Shown: positions 1-6,385, counted from the stretch's first letter. The stretch: 8,081 bases of DNA from CAYJEO01 sp964369355 (GCA_964369355.1 CAYJEO010000037.1:1-8081), one strand, 5' to 3'. Translations and numbers: made by a program. The notes: a model not told the origin generated them from the letters alone.

Positions 1-1
1 A

Positions 2-75
2 TGGCAGGGGATAAGTGAATCGAACACTTAACCGCGGTTTTGGAGACCGATATTATACCATTTAACTAATCCCCT
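2..75 (-). tRNA. tRNA-Trp (anticodon CCA)
   Basis: Read on the minus strand, this 74-nt segment folds as a complete tRNA. It has a 7-bp acceptor stem (AGGGGAT with ATCCCCT), a short D arm with GG in the loop, the anticodon loop CTCCAAA giving anticodon CCA, a 5-bp T stem around TTCGATT, discriminator G and an encoded CCA end. The loop and acceptor closely resemble Bacillus tRNA-Trp as I remember it. CCA reads only UGG, which supports the standard code. One oddity is that the outermost anticodon-stem pair (27-43) is a U/C mismatch, and the D stem is only A/U and G/U pairs. Its terminator would lie beyond the left edge. Confidence 0.96.
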
Positions 76-91
76 AAATGAATACAAAAAT

Positions 92-120
92 ATTGTAGCA
101 TAATTATTGTGTTTCTACAA
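92..120 (-). promoter_or_regulatory. promoter of tRNA-Trp
   Basis: On the minus strand there is TTGTAG (120-115) as -35, exactly 17 bp, then TACAAT (97-92) as -10. The expected start near 85 leaves a leader of about 10 nt before the mature tRNA 5' end. The spacing is ideal and the -10 matches the consensus in five of six positions. The start point is inferred. Confidence 0.75.
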
Positions 121-148
121 TGTTTTTTATTATATTTTGTTGTAGAAA
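112..148. repeat. 9-bp inverted repeat containing both -35 elements
   Basis: TTTCTACAA (112-120) and TTGTAGAAA (140-148) are perfect reverse complements separated by 19 AT-rich bases. Each arm contains the -35 hexamer TTGTAG of one of two divergent promoters. It may be nothing more than two similar promoters back to back. It could also be a two-site operator or a common activating element. There is no T tract placement typical of a terminator. Confidence 0.7.
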
Positions 149-168
149 TTGAATATATATAGTATTAT
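140..168 (+). promoter_or_regulatory. promoter of the NIF3/paralogue operon
   Basis: TTGTAG (140-145), 17 bp, then TATTAT (163-168), followed by a ribosome binding site (GGAG, 179-182) and the ATG at 191. It mirrors the tRNA promoter in -35 sequence and spacing. The expected start near 175 gives a leader of about 16 nt. The -35 matches the consensus only in TTG. Confidence 0.6.
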
Positions 169-190
169 AAAGTTAACTGGAGTTGTTTTT

Positions 191-886
191 ATGGATAATA
201 ATTTTAAAAAACACTTGATAGAATCTGACAAAGAAGAATATATTGTTAAAAAGAATTCTTCATTTTTAAAATGGTATGACGAAAATATAAAGTATGTCAA
301 TATGCCATTATCAACTATCCAAACATATATAGATTTACTAGCTTATTCATGTATGATCTTATATGAACGTTTTGGAGACAAATATAATGCCTTACATAAT
401 GTATTAAATAATGAAGGTATACCTGATGATTTACTTAGACTATTAATAGGTTTTTATAGAACTAGTCATGTTCATATACACTATGATGTTGAAAATTTTG
501 ACATTGATGTTAGTTTTGATATGCTAGATGGACAATTAGAAAAAAACAAATTAATAGAAAATATTTTCGGAATAAATACTACATATAAAGATATAGTGTA
601 TTTATATAGATTTTTTGAAAAAAATAAATTTGAAAATTTTGACTATTCTGAGTTAACTGATTTAATAGAAAAACTAAAATTTGATTTTGATCTTAAATTA
701 AAAATATATGAACTAGTAACTTTAAAAATTTTATATAATAAAACTAATACAGACGATGCTTATATAATGGCAAAACAATTTGTAAAGGATGTAAATAATA
801 TGCACCCTAATATGATATTATCAACATATAATATAGATCAAATAATGTTAAGTGCATTAGATGAATCAAAAAAATACAAAAAATAG
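191..886 (+). CDS. uncharacterised cytoplasmic protein, paralogue 1 of a local three-gene family
   Basis: This is a 231-residue protein of a family I do not recognise. I chose the ATG at 191 because GGAG lies 8 nt upstream; an in-frame TTG at 149 lies inside the promoter. No signal peptide or membrane segment is visible. It is rich in Asp, Glu, Lys, Asn and Ile and is probably mostly helical. It shares a scheme with the products at 2007 and 2707: an EYxV then FLxW segment (residues 16-28), IQTYID (43-48), an alternating segment of probable beta strands (92-110), the core FGIN (126-129), then a helical C-terminal part ending in FVKDVN (197-202). It is the most divergent of the three. It is first in the likely operon, 52 nt before the NIF3 gene with no terminator between. 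It ends in TAG. Function unknown. Confidence 0.85.
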   Translation: MDNNFKKHLIESDKEEYIVKKNSSFLKWYDENIKYVNMPLSTIQTYIDLLAYSCMILYERFGDKYNALHNVLNNEGIPDDLLRLLIGFYRTSHVHIHYDVENFDIDVSFDMLDGQLEKNKLIENIFGINTTYKDIVYLYRFFEKNKFENFDYSELTDLIEKLKFDFDLKLKIYELVTLKILYNKTNTDDAYIMAKQFVKDVNNMHPNMILSTYNIDQIMLSALDESKKYKK

Positions 887-938
887 TATAATTTACAAAA
901 ATATTACTAATTAGCAAATAAAATAAAGGAGAAAATAA

Positions 939-1997
939 ATGACAGTAAAAGAAATATATATAAAAATAGATGAATTTGCACCTTTTAATACTCAAGAATC
1001 ATGGGATAACAGTGGTATTTTAATTGGAGATGTAAATAAAAATGTAAATAATATTTTAATAGTACTAGATATAAATGAAGAAGTAATTAAAGAAGCAATA
1101 AATAAAAAAATAGATTTAATAATTACACATCATCCAATTATATTTAATCCTTTAAAAAATATATTAAATAATACTTTAGTATATCAACTAATAAAAGAAG
1201 ATATAGCAGTAATATCTGCCCATACTAATTTAGATATAGCGAAAAATGGTATTAATGATATACTAGCTAAAAAAATAAATTTAAAAAATATAAAACCATT
1301 GACACAAAGTTCAGAAAAAAACTATGTAGTGTCTGTATTTGTACCAACTAATTCAAACTTTATAAATAAGTTAACTGAATTAAATATTGGAACTATTAAT
1401 AACTACACATCATGTTCATTTAAAACAAAAGGTAAAGCTACATTTATACCTAATGATGCTAATCCGCATGTAGGAGAAAATAATAAATTAAACGAAGTAG
1501 AAGAAGTAAAAATAGAACTATTAGTAAATAATAATGAATTAAATATATTAAAAAATTTCATAAACACTAACCATCCTTATGAAGTACCAGTTTATTATGT
1601 ATATGAAAACTTAAGTTTAAGAAATACAAACTCACTAGGTTTAGTAGGTGATATAGAAAAAACTTTAGCTAAAGATTATATAAAAGAAGTAAAAGAAATA
1701 TTAAATATAAAATCAATAAAATTAAGTAATCCTAATAAACTAATAAAAAAAGTAGCGATTTGCGGTGGAAGCGGAAGAAGTTTAATAAAAGATGCAATAA
1801 GTAAAAATGTAGACTTATTTATTACGTCCGAACTAAAGCACAATGATTATTTAGACAATGATATTAGTTTAGCAGATTGTGGACATTATGAAACTGAAAA
1901 ATTAGGAATAAATAATTTAAAAAATATATTAGATAGTAAATTAGATGATATAAATATATATATATCAGATAAAGATAAACCATACGAATATATTTAG
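939..1997 (+). CDS. NIF3-like dinuclear metal-centre protein
   Basis: A 352-residue member of the NIF3/YbgI/YqfO family, whose members form toroidal hexamers binding two metal ions per subunit. Their biochemical role is not settled. The N-terminal signature ESWDNSGILIGD is at 20-31. Metal ligands expected from the family are visible: HH in THHP (64-65), H95 and D99 in AHTNLD, and H316 and E320 in GHYETE. Residues about 128-224 form the PII/CutA-like insert typical of Firmicutes members, with NYTSCSF and HPYEVPVYYVY. The length fits this long form (B. subtilis YqfO is about 370). The ATG at 939 follows AAAGGAG by 7 nt. The TAG stop lies within the next gene's ribosome binding site (TAGGAGG), suggesting coupled translation. 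In many Firmicutes the neighbour is the tRNA methyltransferase trmK; here both neighbours are members of an unknown paralogous family. Confidence 0.95.
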   Translation: MTVKEIYIKIDEFAPFNTQESWDNSGILIGDVNKNVNNILIVLDINEEVIKEAINKKIDLIITHHPIIFNPLKNILNNTLVYQLIKEDIAVISAHTNLDIAKNGINDILAKKINLKNIKPLTQSSEKNYVVSVFVPTNSNFINKLTELNIGTINNYTSCSFKTKGKATFIPNDANPHVGENNKLNEVEEVKIELLVNNNELNILKNFINTNHPYEVPVYYVYENLSLRNTNSLGLVGDIEKTLAKDYIKEVKEILNIKSIKLSNPNKLIKKVAICGGSGRSLIKDAISKNVDLFITSELKHNDYLDNDISLADCGHYETEKLGINNLKNILDSKLDDINIYISDKDKPYEYI

Positions 1998-2006
1998 GAG
2001 GACATT

Positions 2007-2714
2007 ATGAGAGGATTAGAACATTTTAAAAATAGTAATACACATGAATATGACTTAAAGAATAATAAAGAAATTATAAATAACTATGATCCATATAAAT
2101 CTATATTAACTAAAGAAGAAATGCAAGAATTTATTGATACTATAGCATCAGTATATAAAGACATATATGATTTTTATCCAGATAAAAACGAAATATTTTC
2201 TATGACATTAAATACTTTAATGAGCAATGATATAGTTAATGATTTATTAAATATAGAAACAAATATTGAATCATTAAAAATAAAACATAAACAAGGATTT
2301 GAAATAACTTTCGAACTAGATCAATTAAGAATAATTAATAATCAAGATTTTTATAATGTATTTGGAATAGATATATGTTATCAAAGTGTAGAAGAAATAT
2401 ATGAAATGATTAATGAAATAACTAGCGACTTTGATTTAAGAGAACTAAAACAATATATTGAAATAAGAAACTATAATATAAGATTAAGAAATAAATTACT
2501 TACTTTAGTTTCAAAAAAACTATGTTTTGAAAGTGATAATATATTTAAAGGATATTTAATAGCGAAAACTTTTGCAGAAAATACAAATTCAATAGGAGCA
2601 TTTAATGTTAATTTATATGAAATAAATCAAACTATGAAAGAAGCATTATTAATAAATGAATTAGAAGAAAAAGAAATTCAAAAAACAAAAAGAAAGAATT
2701 TAGGAAATGGATAA
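2007..2714 (+). CDS. uncharacterised cytoplasmic protein, paralogue 2
   Basis: A 235-residue protein of unknown function, clearly homologous to the next gene and more distantly to the gene at 191. Shared features are LxxF(7)EYDL at the N terminus (4-17), MQEFID (39-44), the core FGID (119-122), and a C-terminal block (132-194) with FDL, LKQ, LRNK, KLCFES and KGY, ending in N. Over that 63-residue block about 27 positions are identical to paralogue 3, counted by eye. No signal peptide or membrane helix is seen; the last 20 residues are highly charged (Lys/Glu). The start is secure: AGGAGG lies 5 nt upstream and overlaps the NIF3 stop. It overlaps the next gene by 8 nt (ATGGATAA). An immunity-like, regulatory or structural role is possible, but the sequence shows no decisive motif. 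Confidence 0.88.
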   Translation: MRGLEHFKNSNTHEYDLKNNKEIINNYDPYKSILTKEEMQEFIDTIASVYKDIYDFYPDKNEIFSMTLNTLMSNDIVNDLLNIETNIESLKIKHKQGFEITFELDQLRIINNQDFYNVFGIDICYQSVEEIYEMINEITSDFDLRELKQYIEIRNYNIRLRNKLLTLVSKKLCFESDNIFKGYLIAKTFAENTNSIGAFNVNLYEINQTMKEALLINELEEKEIQKTKRKNLGNG

Positions 2715-3414
2715 AATTTTAGAATATTTAAAATATAATAATACATATGAATATGAACTTCTAAGTAATAAAAAGTTTCTAGATTGGTTTAATGAAGAAA
2801 AAAATTATGAATTGTCTATGACTATATTACCAAGATTACAAGAATTTATTGATAATATAACAGAAGAATTTCAAAAACAATATAAAATACATGGTGATAC
2901 AGAAGCAGTGCTAGCAAGTACTATTAATAATTTAGTAGACGGACAAATTGACTATGAATTATATCAAAACTGTTTAATGGATAATGAAGTAAGTATACTA
3001 CATGTTAAAAATGATTACGAAATAGATATAAAGTTAAATGAAACATTTGGATATTGTAAATATAATAAAAAAATAGAAAACATATTTGGAATAGATATAG
3101 AAAACTACAGTATAGAAAAACTATATAATGTATTAGATAATATAACTAATGAATTTGATTTATCAGATTTAAAACAATTAATAGATATTAAAAACTTCAA
3201 TGAAAAATTAAGAAATAAAATGTTTGATTTTATAGTATTAAAACTATTCTTTGAAAGTAAAACACCAATTGAAGGATATAAAATAGTTAATAATTTTGTT
3301 AAACATATAAACTTTGAATTCGAAGGAAGTACTAATACTTATCGTATAACAAATATGTTAAAAGAAATATTAATAATAAAACAATATGAAAATAAAATAT
3401 TAATCAAAGACTAA
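2707..3414 (+). CDS. uncharacterised cytoplasmic protein, paralogue 3
   Basis: A 235-residue protein of the same unknown family. The N terminus (LEYLKYNNTYEYEL, 5-18) matches paralogue 2 almost position for position, supporting this start. FLDWF (24-28) recalls FLKWY of paralogue 1. LQEFID is at 44-49, VxxxxDYEIDIKL (98-110) resembles a strand pair, and FGID is at 127-130. The C-terminal block (140-202) has FDL, LKQLI, LRNK, KLFFES and EGY, ending FVKHIN. It appears soluble and acidic. The only visible ribosome binding site, AGGA at 2702-2705, is one base from the ATG, so translation probably depends on reinitiation after the overlapping upstream stop. Its TAA stop lies within the stem-loop of the operon terminator. 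Function unknown. Confidence 0.88.
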   Translation: MDKILEYLKYNNTYEYELLSNKKFLDWFNEEKNYELSMTILPRLQEFIDNITEEFQKQYKIHGDTEAVLASTINNLVDGQIDYELYQNCLMDNEVSILHVKNDYEIDIKLNETFGYCKYNKKIENIFGIDIENYSIEKLYNVLDNITNEFDLSDLKQLIDIKNFNEKLRNKMFDFIVLKLFFESKTPIEGYKIVNNFVKHINFEFEGSTNTYRITNMLKEILIIKQYENKILIKD

Positions 3415-3429
3415 TTTAGTCTTTTTTTT
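3406..3429 (+). terminator. intrinsic terminator of the NIF3/paralogue operon
   Basis: Perfect 8-bp arms AAAGACTA (3406-3413) and TAGTCTTT (3417-3424) enclose a tight loop and run into eight T (3422-3429). The stop codon of the preceding gene (3412-3414) lies inside it. Confidence 0.85.
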
Positions 3430-3436
3430 AATATTG

Positions 3437-3445
3437 TGGTATAAT
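3437..3445 (+). promoter_or_regulatory. extended -10 promoter of the pseudouridine synthase gene
   Basis: TGGTATAAT combines a perfect -10 hexamer (3440-3445) with the TGn extension. No good -35 is seen upstream, where the terminator T tract lies. The predicted start near 3452 leaves a leader of about 16 nt that contains the ribosome binding site AAAGGTG (3457-3463). Confidence 0.75.
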
Positions 3446-3467
3446 AATTTTAAGAAAAAGGTGAATT

Positions 3468-4325
3468 ATGTATAAAGTTTTAGAACAAGAAGAAATAACT
3501 AAATTTTTACTAAGTAAAGATTTAAAAAATAAAAAAATTAAAAGTATGTTAAAGTACGAAAGTGTACTAGTAAATGGTGTAGTAGTAACTAAATATAACT
3601 TTTTATTAAGAAAAGGGGATGTAGTTACATTTAAAAATAGTCGTACATCATTTAAAGATACGGAAACTAATTTAAAAATAATATATGAAGATAAAGATAT
3701 AATTGTTGTTGATAAAAAAGCAGGACTACTTACTGTATCAACAGATAAAGAAAAAACAAGAACTCTATTTTATCAAGTAAGTGAATATGTAAAGAAAAAA
3801 AATTATAAAAATAAAATATTTATAATAAATAGATTAGATAAAGGAACATCTGGAGTAGTAATGTTTGCTAAAACAGAAAAAGTAAAATCGTTATATCAAA
3901 ATAAATGGAATGAATTAGTAATAACTAGAAAATATACAGCAATAGTAGAAGGTATTTTAACTAATAAAAGACAAACTATTACTAAACCTTTAGAAGAAGA
4001 TGAAAAAGGTAAAGTATTTGTATCTAAAGAAGGAAAAGATGCTATAACTTCGTTTGTAGTATTAAAAGAAAAAGATAATTTATCTTTATTAGATGTTGAT
4101 ATTAAAACAGGACGTAAAAATCAAATAAGAGTTCATTTAAAAAGTATAGGGCATCCAATTATTGGAGATGCAAAATATGGAAAAGAAGCAAGTGTTATTA
4201 AAAGAATGGGATTACACTGTAATTTATTAGAAGTTAAAAATCCAATAACAAAAGAAGTTAAAAAGTTCGAATCTAAAGTACCAAAAGAATTTAAATTATT
4301 ATTTAAAGGAGGATCTAATGAGTAA
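3468..4325 (+). CDS. RluA-family RNA pseudouridine synthase
   Basis: A 285-residue enzyme expected to isomerise uridines to pseudouridine in rRNA or tRNA; the target base cannot be told from sequence. Residues about 10-57 form a short S4-like RNA-binding domain (VLVNGVVVTK). The catalytic domain follows, with IIVVDKKAGLLTVST (78-92), the active-site segment NRLDKGTSG with catalytic Asp at D124, and GRKNQIRVHL (215-224) leading into GHPIIGDAKYG. The residue before RLD is Asn121 where most family members have His; the catalytic Asp and the Arg are intact. GRKNQIRVH rather than GRTHQIRVH places it in a RluA subgroup with the GLL(S/T) lid. The ATG is preceded by AAAGGTG. Its last 8 nt overlap the next gene (ATGAGTAA), so the two are co-transcribed. 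Confidence 0.94.
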   Translation: MYKVLEQEEITKFLLSKDLKNKKIKSMLKYESVLVNGVVVTKYNFLLRKGDVVTFKNSRTSFKDTETNLKIIYEDKDIIVVDKKAGLLTVSTDKEKTRTLFYQVSEYVKKKNYKNKIFIINRLDKGTSGVVMFAKTEKVKSLYQNKWNELVITRKYTAIVEGILTNKRQTITKPLEEDEKGKVFVSKEGKDAITSFVVLKEKDNLSLLDVDIKTGRKNQIRVHLKSIGHPIIGDAKYGKEASVIKRMGLHCNLLEVKNPITKEVKKFESKVPKEFKLLFKGGSNE

Positions 4326-4878
4326 GATATTAGAACGTATTTATAAAATAAATATATTATCAGCAATGATTATGATTGTAATAGGAGTTACTTTAATTAT
4401 ATTTCCTGATGCAATGATATCTATTATTTCATTTATAATTGGTGGATTAATTATAATAAAAGCATTAGAAAGTTTAATTAGAAATAGAAAAAATGAATAT
4501 AAAGTAACATTTAATATAATGCTTATTATATTTGGATTAATATTTATATTAGAATATGATTTTTTTGCAAGTATATTACCTTTCATAGCTGGATTTATTA
4601 TAACTATGAGTAGTTTAAATAAAATATCATTAGCTTTTGAAATGAAAAAATATAATAAAAATTGGGTAATATCTTTATTATTTGCAATATTAGGAACTAT
4701 TTTAGGACTAATTTTAATATTTAATCCATTTGATGGGGCAGTATTAATAGTCCAAATTATAGGAGTGTATATTGCTATATATGGGATAAATGATTTATAT
4801 GCTGGTAAAGTAATTCAAGAAAAAGTTATTAAAGCAGATGTAATTGAGAAAAAAGTTAAAATAATTGATGCAGATTAA
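4318..4878 (+). CDS. HdeD/DUF308-family six-helix membrane protein
   Basis: A 186-residue integral membrane protein with six hydrophobic segments at about 11-29, 33-49, 64-78, 84-100, 115-134 and 138-157, arranged as three hairpins. Each hairpin has Gly-rich helices and a Pro or acidic residue at the turn (IFPDAM, LEYDFF, IFNPFDGA). This matches the HdeD/DUF308 family in length and pattern. E. coli HdeD is linked to acid resistance, but the molecular role of most members is unknown. A short charged cytoplasmic tail (about 160-186), rich in Lys and Val/Ile, follows. The start has AAAGGAGG (4305-4312) 5 nt upstream, inside the end of the pseudouridine synthase gene. There is no evident functional link with that enzyme beyond the shared transcript. 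Confidence 0.88.
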   Translation: MSKILERIYKINILSAMIMIVIGVTLIIFPDAMISIISFIIGGLIIIKALESLIRNRKNEYKVTFNIMLIIFGLIFILEYDFFASILPFIAGFIITMSSLNKISLAFEMKKYNKNWVISLLFAILGTILGLILIFNPFDGAVLIVQIIGVYIAIYGINDLYAGKVIQEKVIKADVIEKKVKIIDAD

Positions 4879-4900
4879 ATTGCTAAAAGCAATTTTTTTT
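4877..4900 (+). terminator. intrinsic terminator after the HdeD-like gene
   Basis: Arms AAATTGCT (4877-4884) and AGCAATTT (4888-4895) form a perfect 8-bp stem with a three-base loop, ending in eight T (4893-4900). The hairpin starts within the TAA stop of the gene (4876-4878). Confidence 0.88.
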
Positions 4901-4922
4901 CATATATTATAGTGGTGATAAT

Positions 4923-5789
4923 ATGGAAAAAATTTTGTTTCCTTTAAAATATATGAAACAAACACAAGGAGTTAATGGTAGTTTTTCACATACAAATACT
5001 TTAGCTATAGATTATGGAAATAGTGGAGTTGCAGAAAAATTATATGCACCTTTTACAGGAATAGTAAGAAAAACATATGGAGATTTAAACTTTATTTGGT
5101 TAGAAAGTGTAGAACCAGTTTTATATGCTGATGGGACTATTGATTATGCTGTAGTAATAACTGCACATGATGAAGATATAAGTAATTTATATGTAGGGAA
5201 AGTTATTAAACAAGGAGAATATTATTCAGATCAAGGGTCTGCTGGATATTCAACAGGAGTGCACACTCATATAGAGGTTAGTAAAGGTAAATTTACAGGA
5301 AGTGGATGGTATAAAAATAGTGAAGGTATGTGGCTTATGAATAATGCATATCATCCTGCTAATACATTTTTCTTAACAGATGATATTAATATAGTAAATG
5401 ACGGTAATTATGATTGGAAAAAGTTATTAGGTAATCCGGTTTTAAAAGATGAAAGTGTAGATCAGTTATTTGTTAAAGTTTATAATTTAAATTGTAGAGA
5501 TAATCCTGATGGCAATGTATTAGGCTATATAAATGAAGGCTATTATAATATATTAGAAAAAAAAGAAACTAATAGTTATACATGGTATAAGATAGATAAT
5601 AATTTCTGGATCGCATATAATTTATCATGGGTTGATTTGCACGAAGTAACTAAAAAAGAAGAGGTACCAGAAATAATTATAAAACCAAGTGAATCTAATG
5701 TACTTTTTGAGTATATAGTTACAAAAACTGATCTTTATGGCATACATTTAAATGAGGGTGAAATATTAAAAATAGAAAAAAGTAGTTAA
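4923..5789 (+). CDS. M23-family peptidase with SH3b domain, endolysin-like
   Basis: A 288-residue predicted zinc metallopeptidase cutting peptidoglycan peptide bridges. The LytM/M23 fold is at about 10-150. Likely zinc ligands are H23 and D30 (SHTNTLAID) and H116; H82 (TAHDED) and H114 are the likely catalytic histidines in AH and HTH. The segment GKVIKQGE (92-99) is the typical turn before GxHTHIEV. Residues about 183-240 form an SH3b cell-wall-binding domain (LNCRDNPDGNVLG, GYYNILE, WYKI, FWIAY). Residues 241-288 are an unassigned tail. No signal peptide is present, unlike secreted M23 enzymes and like many phage endolysins. GGTGA (4914-4918) precedes the ATG. A weak TATTAT at 4905-4910 would give a very short leader. 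No phage genes are nearby, so it may be a remnant, a domesticated lysin or a protein exported in another way. Confidence 0.85.
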   Translation: MEKILFPLKYMKQTQGVNGSFSHTNTLAIDYGNSGVAEKLYAPFTGIVRKTYGDLNFIWLESVEPVLYADGTIDYAVVITAHDEDISNLYVGKVIKQGEYYSDQGSAGYSTGVHTHIEVSKGKFTGSGWYKNSEGMWLMNNAYHPANTFFLTDDINIVNDGNYDWKKLLGNPVLKDESVDQLFVKVYNLNCRDNPDGNVLGYINEGYYNILEKKETNSYTWYKIDNNFWIAYNLSWVDLHEVTKKEEVPEIIIKPSESNVLFEYIVTKTDLYGIHLNEGEILKIEKSS

Positions 5790-5803
5790 AAATTATTTTA
5801 TTG

Positions 5804-5812
5804 TGATATAAT
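5804..5812 (+). promoter_or_regulatory. extended -10 promoter of the proline-rich protein gene
   Basis: TGATATAAT, a perfect -10 (5807-5812) with TGn extension, lies within TTGTGATATAAT, a 12-base string repeated exactly at 6751-6762. No convincing -35 is seen. The start near 5819 leaves a leader of about 20 nt with AAAAGGAGG. Confidence 0.75.
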
Positions 5813-5838
5813 TAAGTAGAATAAAAGGAGGATTTTTT

Positions 5839-6375
5839 ATGAATGATAAAGAATTTCAACCAGGTCAAGCACCTGAAATATTAGAAACACCTACAGTAGA
5901 ACCAGTATTAAATCCAATGACGGATGTAATGCCAACAGTAGAACCAATTATGCCTGTGCAACCTCAAGTGATGCCTATGGTAGAACCAGTAATGCCAGTA
6001 CAACCAGAAGTAATGCCTACAGTAGAACCAATTATGCCAGTACAACCAGAAGTAATGCCTACGGTAGAACCAACAATGCCAGTACAGCCAGAAGTAATGC
6101 CTACAGTAGAACCAACAATGCCTGTGCAACCAGAAGTAATACCTACAGCAGAACCAACAATGCCAGTACAACCAGAAGTAATGCCTGTAGCAGTAGAAAA
6201 CCCTACAACTCCTGTGGAAAACTCTGTTGTTGAACCGGTTTTAGAAGAAGTTGCTACTCAAGAAGTACAAATTGAAAATAAACCTGTGGAAAAAGAAAAT
6301 AGATTTTTAATATATTTTGTACTAATTTTAATATTAGCAGCTATTATCTTAATTCCAATGTTTTATTCATTTTAA
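5839..6375 (+). CDS. proline-rich tandem-repeat protein with C-terminal membrane anchor
   Basis: A 178-residue protein I cannot assign to a named family. Residues 30-113 are six tandem copies of a 14-residue unit, consensus VMPTVEPTMPVQPE, rich in Pro, Val, Met and Glu and without Lys or Arg. Such a region should be extended, probably polyproline-like, and acidic. A linker follows (114-154, further VEP motifs, more acidic), then a single hydrophobic segment (156-176) preceded by KENR and reaching almost to the C terminus. With no N-terminal signal, this looks like a tail-anchored protein, which would put the repeats in the cytoplasm; surface exposure would need another topology. It has its own promoter, a strong ribosome binding site (AAAAGGAGG, 7 nt spacing) and a terminator, so it is probably well expressed alone. 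It could act as a spacer or scaffold, but function is unknown. Confidence 0.85.
   Translation: MNDKEFQPGQAPEILETPTVEPVLNPMTDVMPTVEPIMPVQPQVMPMVEPVMPVQPEVMPTVEPIMPVQPEVMPTVEPTMPVQPEVMPTVEPTMPVQPEVIPTAEPTMPVQPEVMPVAVENPTTPVENSVVEPVLEEVATQEVQIENKPVEKENRFLIYFVLILILAAIILIPMFYSF
5926..6177 (+). repeat. six tandem 42-bp repeats (coding minisatellite)
   Basis: Six units of 42 bp, in frame, encode the 14-residue repeat. Units 3-6 differ at only a few bases, many silent (CCT/CCA, GTA/GTG, CAA/CAG). Units 1 and 2 are more diverged (Gln for Glu at the end of unit 1, Met for Thr in unit 2). This pattern fits expansion by slippage or unequal crossover at the 3' side. Confidence 0.92.
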
Positions 6376-6385
6376 TAAAAAAAAG

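Noticed and set aside
149..190. In-frame TTG start 14 codons upstream of the first paralogue
   Set aside because: It lies between the promoter -35 and -10 and has no ribosome binding site; the ATG at 191 has GGAG 8 nt upstream.
887..892. Perfect TATAAT just after the first paralogue, a possible promoter for NIF3
   Set aside because: There is no TGn extension and no -35 at the right distance; chance TATAAT is common in such AT-rich DNA.
807..995. Short minus-strand open frame across the NIF3 start
   Set aside because: It is antisense to two real genes, has low-complexity hydrophobic sequence and no ribosome binding site.
4133..4586. Two minus-strand open frames under the pseudouridine synthase and HdeD-like genes
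   Set aside because: They are antisense shadows of well-supported genes with no independent support.
5791..5813. Weak inverted repeat AATTAT/ATAATT after the M23 gene as a terminator
   Set aside because: The stem is only six A/T pairs with a long loop and no T tract, and it overlaps the next promoter.
5908..6171. Minus-strand open frame rich in Trp, His and Tyr repeats
   Set aside because: It is the reverse reading of the 42-bp coding repeats; its periodicity comes from them.
5926..6177. CRISPR array
   Set aside because: The repeats are contiguous 42-bp in-frame coding units with no spacers.
4318..6375. Prophage or lysis cassette (HdeD-like as holin, M23 as lysin)
   Set aside because: The HdeD-like protein has six helices of a known non-phage family, is co-transcribed with a pseudouridine synthase, and is separated from the M23 gene by a terminator; no phage structural or integrase genes are present.
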